From contig NWUY0300007985.1 in NCBI GenBank assembly GCA_004151065.3, positions 26,918-44,810 on the forward strand: a stretch of 17,893 nucleotides of DNA, read 5' to 3'. Shown here piece by piece: positions 1-7,096 of the stretch. How positions within the stretch are numbered: position 1 is the first letter of the stretch; every line of letters starts with the position of its first letter. The notes under the pieces were generated by a model. It had not been told where the DNA came from and searched no databases. It worked only from the letters and a program-made list of their open reading frames with translations. The position numbers and the translations under genes were made by a program. The DNA is from Larix sibirica. Taxonomy: Eukaryota; Streptophyta; Pinopsida; Pinales; Pinaceae.

Positions 1-5
1 AAAGT

Positions 6-45
6 CGAATCGGACACGATTTGACATCGAATTGTGTCCAATTCG
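6..45. repeat. Imperfect inverted repeat (hairpin) at the start of unit A
   Basis: Arm 1 (6-21, cgaatcggacacgatt) and arm 2 (30-45, aattgtgtccaattcg) are reverse complements at 14 of 16 positions around an 8-base loop. Both mismatches are of the C/T or G/A type and lie at CpG sites of arm 1. This fits an originally perfect palindrome in which one arm lost CpGs by deamination. Its function is unknown; it could be part of an LTR or a transposon end. Confidence 0.75.
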
Positions 46-1950
46 ATCCCCACGGGACACGCATAGGGGTTTTGACGAATCTGGTTTCTTAGCCTAGAAC
101 TCATCCTCTAATTGACGTTGAGCATATATGAGTGATTCTGGACTATTGCAAGTACTGGGTTTAAAACCAAACCAGATTCCATGATCCCGGACATTTCAAT
201 CTTAACCTGTATTGGAACCTCATCTTAAGAGAAACCATAATGGAGCCATTTCAGCTTTCTCAAAATATGTTGAATCTTATTATACTTGTGAGATCACGTT
301 TCTAGACTTCTTGTTCCTCAGCCTTGTGCAAACATAATTTTAAATTCTGCCATATCCTTTATTTACTTAGTTTTGATTGACGGTTGATAATAGGATATGT
401 ATCTCCCTGATGACATTGTTGCCTTCAAATCAACAACGAACAATTAAGAACATGCTTATTTTTCCAGCTTGAATGGTGATTTAGGTATGCTGGAATCATA
501 CCATATGAGGATGGATCTGACAACAGAACCAATCTGTAATTCATTTCTTTGTGGTTTGCATGTGCCTAAAAGAGGGGCGTTCCATGAAAAATCCATGATA
601 AGGCACCCTCAAACATAAATTACCTCCATGAGCTAGAGCACCCCATTAGAATAGTCCTCAAACATCAATACATCATGAAAACCAGGCAAGTGTTCTAGCA
701 ATTTTGACAGTATATGTCATCAAAATACCTTTTCAACTTCAAAAGCCTAGGACACTTATGGAAAATCCTTGCATAATTATCAAATCCAATGAGCATGCCA
801 AGAGATGATCCACGCCATGGCGGTGCTATATCAAACCATCCATACTAGGGCACTTCTCAAGGGAATAAAATATGTGATGCATAAGGAGAAAATCACATAA
901 CTTATTTAAATCAATCATCCATATGAGAGCGTATCAACATCAAAGCACCAAGCAAAAGCAACATCCCATAGCTACAAGCATGAATATCCAGTAATCAAGT
1001 ATATGCTAGAACATTATCAACACTAGGGCATCATCACACGAGGCCATAATCCAGTATATAGGTCACCCATAGCACCATCAACATGTAATCCCTTGTTGAA
1101 ATTGTGATAAAAATCACATGCAAAATGGGGGCTAACCTCTGACTCCAAATGTGGAATGTGCTTTTCTTGAGAGTGCATGAGAACCCCAGAATCTCGATAT
1201 GTACCTGTTAGCAATGATCACCGATAATAGAAAATAAAAAACCATTTGGTGCGATGGATAACCTCAACATCCCTAAATACCACATCACATCCAAATTTTG
1301 GCTTTATAATAAAAGAAACCACCAATACCAAAATGAAATCTACTTTTCTCTAATCCTCTCATGAGCTTATTCTCCCTACCCCAATCTAAGCATGAGATGA
1401 AACAAATATTAGGTGAAATCTTAAAACTAATGCAACCATGACCTCATCTCATCAAGCCCATCACATCTTCCCTTGTGTGTGGTCACCAACCAAGACAAGT
1501 CCACATCAAATGCCACATAGATAGAAGCTAGAATGTACATGAAATGTAGGCCAAATTCTGAAACATGGTCAAGGCCAAGACACCAAAATCATGTCAAAAA
1601 GGGCATACAACATCACAAGAGTCCTCTATCCAAGCTTGCATAGTATTAATATAAGCATTGGCCATCATGGATCAACCCACCACCATCATAACTCTTCCCC
1701 TCAAGCAACAAGGGCTTAAGGGGGTCTTTAAATCTGCAAAACTTTAGATTTTTTTCTATGTTAGTTACACGTGTGAGAACAATTTTCAGAATTAGCAAGA
1801 AATTTCAACCCCAAACTTGGGCCTTGAAAGCATTATTTAGTTTGCTGGAAGTTTCTGCAATTAACTTTCACATGATAAACTTGTTCCGCAAACAAATTGC
1901 TGCATTAAAATCACCTTTCCTAGCTGAAAGTAGATGTCCAAAATGAGAAG
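46..1950. other. No recognisable gene, unit A left region
   Basis: A long AT-rich stretch in which I recognise no protein domain, RNA gene or transposon end on either strand. The longest open frames are about 60 codons, for example minus 1023-1214 and plus 1758-1946, and none contains a motif I know. It lies downstream of the minus-strand gag remnant, so it could hold the untranslated 3' part or LTR of that element, but I found no polypurine tract plus LTR terminus that would show this. Confidence 0.6.
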
Positions 1951-2074
1951 AAATAGAAGAGTGAGGTGGCTGGAAATTCCTATCATGAAAACCTTGCTGT
2001 ACCATACAATTTCCAGCACTTAAGACATCATCTACAACTGAAAAGTTAGGCATAATATGATCAAGACATGAGGC

Positions 2075-2151
2075 AAAAGATGGTTGGAAAGTTTTTTGTA
2101 TTTTTGGTGGCCTAAAAATCTGAATTGAAACCCTTAAAAGATGGTTGGAAA
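2075..2151. repeat. 16-bp direct repeat pair (unit A)
   Basis: The 16-mer aaaagatggttggaaa occurs at 2075-2090 and again at 2136-2151, 61 bp apart. It lies just beyond the 3' end of the minus-strand gag remnant, inside an open frame (minus 1868-2179) that I do not regard as a gene. It may be a small local duplication in untranslated retrotransposon sequence. Confidence 0.7.
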
Positions 2152-2983
2152 TCACCTTGTAAAATCTGCCCCAAAACAATCTTGAAAGTTGGAGATGGAT
2201 AAAAAAAATCTACAAAATGTGATCAACATGATGCCCAAAATGAACATTACAGATGGGGCACATGGCTGCAAATTCTCTACTATGTTTGGATGTTCCAAAG
2301 CCTCAAAATCTGCAATTTTTTCATGCGATGCATCACTACAAATGTCATAGATGGGATCTCCAAATTGTTCCATAGATTCCATATCCTCACCATAATCAAT
2401 AATTTGAAATATGAGATATAAATCCTCATGAAATGGGGGGATACATCATCGCAATAAATGCCATCTATTTTAGAAATTTGAGAGGGGTTATACATTACCA
2501 AATCCTTGTCTTGATGTGGAAAAGAAATGGATGCTTCCATGTTTTCTTCAACATGCTCTTGCTCTTCAATGAAAACATGAGACGTTTCCTCTTTTTCAAC
2601 AAGGCCCTCATATGTTTCCTTGATATATTCAACATAGGCATCCATTCGTCATGACCTGTAGAGCTCCAATACTTGCAAAATACATCAACTAATCTTGCAA
2701 AAGATTCGATTTCTAATCTACCAAGACCTTGAAACCATTCTCTTGCATGTCATGCCAAACTACTTGCAAATAATCTCATCAAAACATCTTCATGAGTAAC
2801 ACCAAGATCTAAATGTGTCCCATAAAATACAAAATGTGCAAGGTGGTTGAATCAATACATCCACAAAATTTTGGAAGAGTCCAAAGCATCCTTTGGAAAC
2901 TCGTTCGGAAACCCTTGGATACTTGAGAAATCAAGAGGAGCAAGCCAATCGATCAACCATGGAGGCAATGCCATTTTTTTCAT
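2152..2983 (-). pseudogene. Degenerate Ty3-type LTR-retrotransposon gag (unit A)
   Basis: Read on the minus strand from a possible ATG at 2983-2981, this resembles plant Retrotrans_gag proteins, which form the virus-like particle of the element. An early MALPPW segment is followed, around 2860-2690, by HLAHFVFYG, then GVTHEDVLMRLFASSLA, a stop, HAREWFQGLG and a run ending FCKYW. This is the usual gag pattern of a short leucine-rich helix, A-R-x-W and a following F/W-rich helix. The frame then shifts near 2645 into MDAYVEYIKETYEGLVEKEE and an acidic tract, and shifts again near 2380 into MEQFGDPIYD. At least two internal stops and two frameshifts make it non-functional. I see no protease, reverse transcriptase or integrase downstream. 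The C-terminal limit is approximate. Confidence 0.7.
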
Positions 2984-3229
2984 TCTTCAAATGAAGGCTA
3001 TCAAATCTGAAAATGCATATAAGCATACTTCATACCAAATACCATATGCGTGGAGTCGCAAAGGTGAATCTCCAATGCCTTCAAAATGTTGCTTGCTTCA
3101 CTCGACAAACAATGAAGCTTAAAAAATATGCAAGGAACAAGGGCTTTGTCCCTTCACGGAGAATAAAAACTTGCAATAAGAATCTCACATAGATGTAGCA
3201 AGACTACAAATTCCAGGAAATTGACTTTA

Positions 3230-3247
3230 TCCTCGGTAATGGTGCTA
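3230..3247 (-). promoter_or_regulatory. Decayed tRNA-Asp-type primer-binding site (unit A)
   Basis: The minus strand reads TAGCACCATTACCGAGGA. The primer-binding site of plant Athila/Tat-type Ty3 elements, complementary to the 3' end of tRNA-Asp, is TGGCGCCGTTGCCGGGGA from memory. The two agree at 13 of 18 positions and all five differences are G-to-A. The site lies about 250 bases 5' of the gag start on the same strand, where such a site belongs. In an intact element it would bind the tRNA that primes minus-strand DNA synthesis. The call rests on position and the one-directional differences. Confidence 0.6.
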
Positions 3248-3250
3248 AAA

Positions 3251-3857
3251 TGTTACAACTCAAATCAACATGTGTGATTAAATCCCAAAAGATCAATGCT
3301 ATCCTAATTGCAACTTAGAGGTGTTACCCATTGACACCTCAGTAACTACCTCTTGGTTGGCTCTACCTCCAAATATGGCACACAAAACCCTAAAGTGGAA
3401 CACTGCATGAAGTATGGTATGAAAAGAGTGGAAACATCCTCCAAATGATGGTCATCTCCTCAAGACATGGCAAACAATTTAGTGTTTGAGCATGTTATGA
3501 CATCTTTATAAGTGACCAAGATTTTGTTGCAAACATGTTTAATACTCCTCTCCTTATGCTCCTTGAACGCTTGATCCTTGACCATTTACCAATCAATTTT
3601 ACCTTTACCTAAAAAATAATCTAGTGCAAACAATTATTTGAAGATCAATTCTGTTGCAAACACATAATTAATCTTCAAATAATTTCCACTATGTTATTTT
3701 TTGGTGAAAGTGGTGAAATAATAGGTTATTTGAAGATTATTTCTGTTGCAAATAGGTTTAACACTCCTTTCTTTATGCTCCTTGACCATTTAGCAACCTA
3801 TTTATATTGAATAAATGTTTAGTGTTATTGAAATAGCATTAGTTGTATCGCACAACA
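3251..3857 (-). repeat. Possible solo-flank LTR of the gag element (unit A)
   Basis: On the minus strand an LTR should end in CA two or three bases before the primer-binding site. The sequence there (plus-strand TGTTACAAC starting at 3251) gives such an end. A possible other end is TGTTGTG on the minus strand at 3857, giving a roughly 607-bp TG...CA block. No second LTR was found to compare with, and one of the short repeats crosses the proposed outer border, so the outer limit is a guess. A perfect 7-bp hairpin (gaggtgt 3318-3324, acacctc 3334-3340) lies inside. Confidence 0.25.
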
Positions 3858-3917
3858 AAGAGTTCACCTTGAAAAATGACTAAACATGTTTAGCACTCCT
3901 CTCCTTATGCTCCTTGA
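3534..3917. repeat. Cluster of short direct and inverted repeats (unit A)
   Basis: A 33-bp motif built on gtttaacactcctctcctta-type sequence occurs three times: 3534-3566, 3753-3785 and 3885-3917, diverged by a few bases each. A shared ccttgaccattta segment follows or lies near two of them. Between them a perfect 14-bp inverted repeat (aattatttgaagat 3632-3645, its complement 3671-3684) has a third, direct-oriented near copy at 3726-3738, and ctgttgcaaa occurs near two of these. The block looks like repeated local duplication in non-coding retrotransposon DNA. No coding potential is seen. Confidence 0.75.
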
Positions 3918-4006
3918 ATATCTTTCAACCTACAATAGGTGTGAAGTTAATCATTATGGCCAAATGCATACAAGTTATAAGTTCATGATATGTTGTATTA
4001 TCACAA

Positions 4007-4372
4007 TTAACTTTGTGGTTCTCCAACATTTCGCGGAAAGGATCCCTCTTTTTTCATCTTCTTCTCCTTGGCATCCTTGATTAGTGCAACTCACTCGCAT
4101 ACAGGAATTAGTCTAGGACGCTCATAATTAGGGCGACGACTAAGATTAGTGCGGTAATTGTCCTGCACTGATTTCAAGTACTCCCCCGCCATGGTTTCAA
4201 CTGTCTTTTGGTTGAACACAGGACCACACAACGTGGTCATGTGTTTCATCAAAGGTTTTTTCAAGACTTTGGGTTGGTATTTTCAACTTGTTCTAATTGT
4301 TGGTGAAAAAAGAGCAAACACTTTTTCTTGCAATGCTTGATAGAATAAGTTATTCGTTGCCATTGAAATCAT
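4007..4372 (-). pseudogene. Unidentified protein fragment, possibly transposon-derived (unit A)
   Basis: A minus-strand frame of 122 codons starting ATG at 4372-4370, with protein-like composition. It has a hydrophobic/charged N-terminus (LFYQALQEKVFALF), then KYQPKVLKKPLM, a segment with CGPVF, a YLKSVQDNYRTNLSRRPNYE stretch, an RPRLIP motif and a lysine-rich tail (KDAKEKKMKKEG). In this unit TGA at plus 4283-4285 and TGA at 4091-4093 interrupt it. The NYR...L...PNY..P.IP...W layout recalls DNA-binding or accessory regions of plant En/Spm-type transposases, but that is a weak resemblance from memory. The preceding and following sequence gives no further domain. Confidence 0.4.
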
Positions 4373-5075
4373 ATATTGTGATTAGTAGATATATAATATC
4401 ATCATAAAAATATTATTCATTGTGTAAAATGATAATATGTTGATGGACTGATAGCAAGTAATAAAAGAAACTCTTTGATAGTAGAAGATATTTAGGGAAC
4501 ATGGTTTTGGAGAGGGGATCGATGGGAGGTATGTGGTTCGTTTATGAAGTTAGGGCTTTTTTATTGGGCTGTAGGTTGTGTTGTGCTAAATCAAAGATGT
4601 CTTTCTCTCTAGCCCTTGTTTTTTGTTTTGACTATGAAAGAAGGCGAAGAGGTGTTGGTTCGAACAATTTTGGGAAGTTAGAATGGGGTAGAGACTTGGA
4701 AACAAAAAATTTCTCAGAAAGCACCCCGTGCTCTGATTCTCAATTATTCCAAGTCTTCCCTTTGCAGTCAAAGGGGGTTAGGAGCGATACAAGGTAAAAT
4801 TAACACAACATGGTTCGAGTTAAATCGTTTGTGAGTGCATTGCCTAATAATATAGCGGGTCCCTAAGCTTGGGGCTACTGTCGATGATGCTGAATTTAAG
4901 TTATTCGGTTTGTCTAAGGGCCATGCTTCATAAAAGGTCGAGACATCTTTTCATTCTACGCATGGGACTGATACAAGAGTTTCACAGTCGTTAGGTCAGC
5001 CAAAAGAATAAGGCAAGTCATATGGTAAATATCTGGGGATGTGCCACTTGGCAGGCATAGGTGGATCAAGAGTTA
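4373..5075 (+). other. AT-rich spacer and probable LINE 5' region (unit A)
   Basis: The first 130 bases are very AT-rich and empty. From about 4501 the composition becomes that of the LINE downstream. An open frame at 4501-4797 (98 codons) has no motif I know. A different frame from about 4870 to 5085 stays protein-like with only two stops (it includes GATVDDAEFKLFGLSKGHAS) and could be 5' LINE coding sequence or an ORF1 N-terminal extension. The true 5' end of the LINE is not visible, because no target-site duplication can be paired with a lost 3' end. Confidence 0.4.
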
Positions 5076-5134
5076 ATGGAAAAAGATGACCTAGAGGGTC
5101 GGTTGCTGCAGGTGGAAGTAGTTAGAGATGTAAG

Positions 5135-5283
5135 CAAGCCTCCTTTGTTGGTTTTAGGTAGCGCTCCCTCCTCAAGCCTCCTTTGCCTGTTTCAGGTAGC
5201 GCTTCCTCCTCAAGCCTTCTTTGCTTGTTTCAGGTAGCGCTCCCTCCTCAAGCCTCCTTTGTTGGTTTCAGGTAGCGCTCCCT
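5135..5283 (+). repeat. 38-bp minisatellite, 3.9 copies (unit A)
   Basis: Units start with caagcct/caagcctt at 5135, 5173, 5211 and 5249, exactly 38 bp apart, and each carries aggtagcgct. Copies differ by one to a few bases, and the last ends at 5283, 18 bp before the likely ORF1 ATG. In the frame of that ATG, copy 1 and copy 4 both read KPPLLV.GSAP, while copies 2 and 3 are out of phase and include a stop. This fits expansion of a single ancestral segment by three units (114 bp). Confidence 0.92.
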
Positions 5284-5300
5284 ATTTTTTGATCTTAGAA

Positions 5301-7096
5301 ATGGATCTTGATCTTCCGCATTTGTCATGGTCTCCATCATGCCAAGTATTAGCCCAACCCTTTTAGTCTTGGTCCCCTTCTCTAGGTGTGGACCGCCTTT
5401 TGGACAATTTAGGTCTTTTGAGTGACAATACCTTTCCTTTCTTGTCTGTTGGTGAACCCTCCTTTCCTTACTCTACTGAGATTGGTGGTTTCAGTTCCTT
5501 ACCTCCTAGCTTAGAACTTCTAGGTGAAGTTCCTTTGGACCCAAATGTTTTCCTCTCGCTCTTCGGTGGTTTTTCTTTTTTAGGAAGGTAGCTGTGTGGC
5601 AGGATGCTCTACAGGGACAATCAAACCTCATACTGAAACTTCCGAAGGGGAAAATGATGGTGCTCAGTCGAAAAAATAGCCCAATTTTGGATTTGGAAAG
5701 TAGTGGAAGGAAAAAACAAAAATATATCAAGAAAAGGAGCAAGGCCTTGAAATTAGCTTTGGGCAAAGATGTACAACTCAACACTGTTGTGGTCATGGAG
5801 GAAAAAGCCATTGTTAGAAGGATTTGAGGTTGTCGTCTTGGAGTGAAATCCCTCCGAGACTGTGCAGAGGTTTCTTGGGGTAGAAGCTAGGGTATATCCC
5901 ATCGGCTCATGTCTTGGCGAGGGATTGGTTTGATTTTTGCTAAAGTCTCTTGCTGATGCTCAATGGATTTTGAATTAGAATTGGTGTATCATGTCAGCGC
6001 TATTAACTCTTAAACTGCGGTCTCTGCTATTTGATGCTAGCCGTAAAAGGTTAGACTTTGCTCCCATTTGGGTTCGTCTACGAAGGATTCCCCTTGACTA
6101 CTAGTCCTCGACAATCTTCATGGAGATTGGAAATTCTTTGGGCGAATTTGTAGAAGCTAATATATCCTATGAGACTTCGGGAAAAATGTCTATGGTGAGG
6201 ATTCTTGTTAAGATTGATGTTAGGGATGGATTAGCAGAAGAAATGGAAATTGAAAGGGGTACCATCGTTCTTTCTCAAAGACTTGAGATTATGAAGACGT
6301 TCCTTTTCGGTGTTTTCAATGTCATTAATATGGCCACTTAGCAGATGATTGCTATTTGCCTTTTAAGTCGAAGTCTTCTCCTTCTCCAAAAGAACTGATC
6401 AAATGCCTTCCCTCAGAGGATCGGGGGGAGAAATTAGGGCCTTCCCCAAAGGTTGGAAGATATGAAGAGATCAACCATGCTATGAAGAATGTGGTTGAGC
6501 CAATACCTATGCTTATCTTGGGTACCCCCTCCCCCCTGTGCAACCTTTGAATTTGGGTGTTACTCCATCAACATCTGGGTAGATAGATCCAAAAGAAAGA
6601 CATGGTGCAAAACTTTATTGTCGAGTGGAAGGATTTAACCCAGGTATGATGGCATCTTCTTCCCTTCCCTTGAATTCTTGCTCTTTTTTTCAAGATAATT
6701 CAAGTGCTTATCTTTCCCTTCCTCCCTCCCTTATGGGTTCTATGGCATCTCTTTCCCTTATCCCCTCCTTAAGACTGGCAATATTTCCTAGCACATGGGT
6801 GGACCCTGTGGGTGCCAAAGCCTTTAGTTTCTACTGAATCGAGGTCTACATATGACTCTGAAGATGGAGGGGTTAGATATAACTTGAGACCCAAACAATC
6901 TTAGAGCGAAGCTTGCTTAGTTTTTGGGGGATTGGGGTCAAATCCATGCATTTTTTTTGAGGGGAAAGGGAGAGGCTGCAAATCAAACCTCTCAAAAGCT
7001 TAGGATAAAGCTAGGGTTGAAATGGTACCAGTCAAACAACCTTGTATTGACTAGGTGCTTAGAGTAGCAAAAGCCCTTGTTAGGGTTTCCAAATGA
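5301..7096 (+). pseudogene. LINE ORF1 pseudogene: DUF4283 + CCHC zinc knuckle (unit A)
   Basis: ORF1 protein binds element RNA and forms the ribonucleoprotein. From ATG 5301 (MDLDLPHLSWSP), reading passes a TAG at 5364-5366 and an N-terminal region to 5591. It then moves to frame 2 for a basic stretch (GRKKQKYIKKR near 5712). DUF4283 follows, about 5778-6287: GCRLGVKSLRD, LGYIPSAHVLARDWF, DAQWILN, DFAPIWVRL and MEIGNSLGEFVEA are all visible. It is split by TGA 5825-5827, TAG 5976-5978, TAG 6102-6104 and frame changes. The knuckle C-x2-C-x4-H-x4-C lies at 6311-6352, with a TAA at its sixth position. A Ser/Pro-rich linker, a stretch at 6625-6837 and a C-terminal part containing YNLRPKQS follow, ending in TGA 7094-7096. 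The ATG choice is likely but an upstream start is possible. Confidence 0.8.
7093..7096 (+). other. ATGA overlap of ORF1 stop and ORF2 start (unit A)
   Basis: The ORF1 C-terminal frame ends ...GTT TCC AAA TGA (stop 7094-7096), and ORF2 begins with ATG 7093-7095 followed by AAAATTCTTTCATTTAATTG (MKILSFNCRG, the usual endonuclease start). The two frames therefore overlap by four bases. Some LINEs, such as silkworm SART1 with UAAUG, make ORF2 by stop-start reinitiation at such an overlap, so the same mechanism is a reasonable inference here. Confidence 0.7.

Noticed and set aside
1370-1700. Pyrimidine-rich patches near 1370 and 1695 as a polypurine tract of the minus-strand element
   Set aside because: They are short, and neither is followed by sequence matching the candidate LTR at 3251-3857, so a 3' LTR border cannot be claimed.
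1868-2179. 103-codon minus-strand open frame
   Set aside because: It contains no recognisable motif and includes a 16-bp direct repeat duplicated out of phase (61 bp). It is more likely untranslated retrotransposon DNA past gag.
2847-3122. 91-codon plus-strand open frame
   Set aside because: It is the antisense of the gag 5' part and leader, which reads as Ty3-type gag on the minus strand.
3318-3340. Perfect 7-bp hairpin as a terminator or RNA gene
   Set aside because: It is too short, has no T run or RNA-gene context, and such hairpins are expected by chance in a window of this size.
4501-4797. 98-codon plus-strand open frame starting with ATG
   Set aside because: It is open in both units, but only because the units are copies. 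It has no domain, and I treat it as LINE 5' region.
5135-5283. CRISPR-like array
   Set aside because: The repeats are directly adjacent with no unique spacers and lie in plant retrotransposon DNA. It is a minisatellite.
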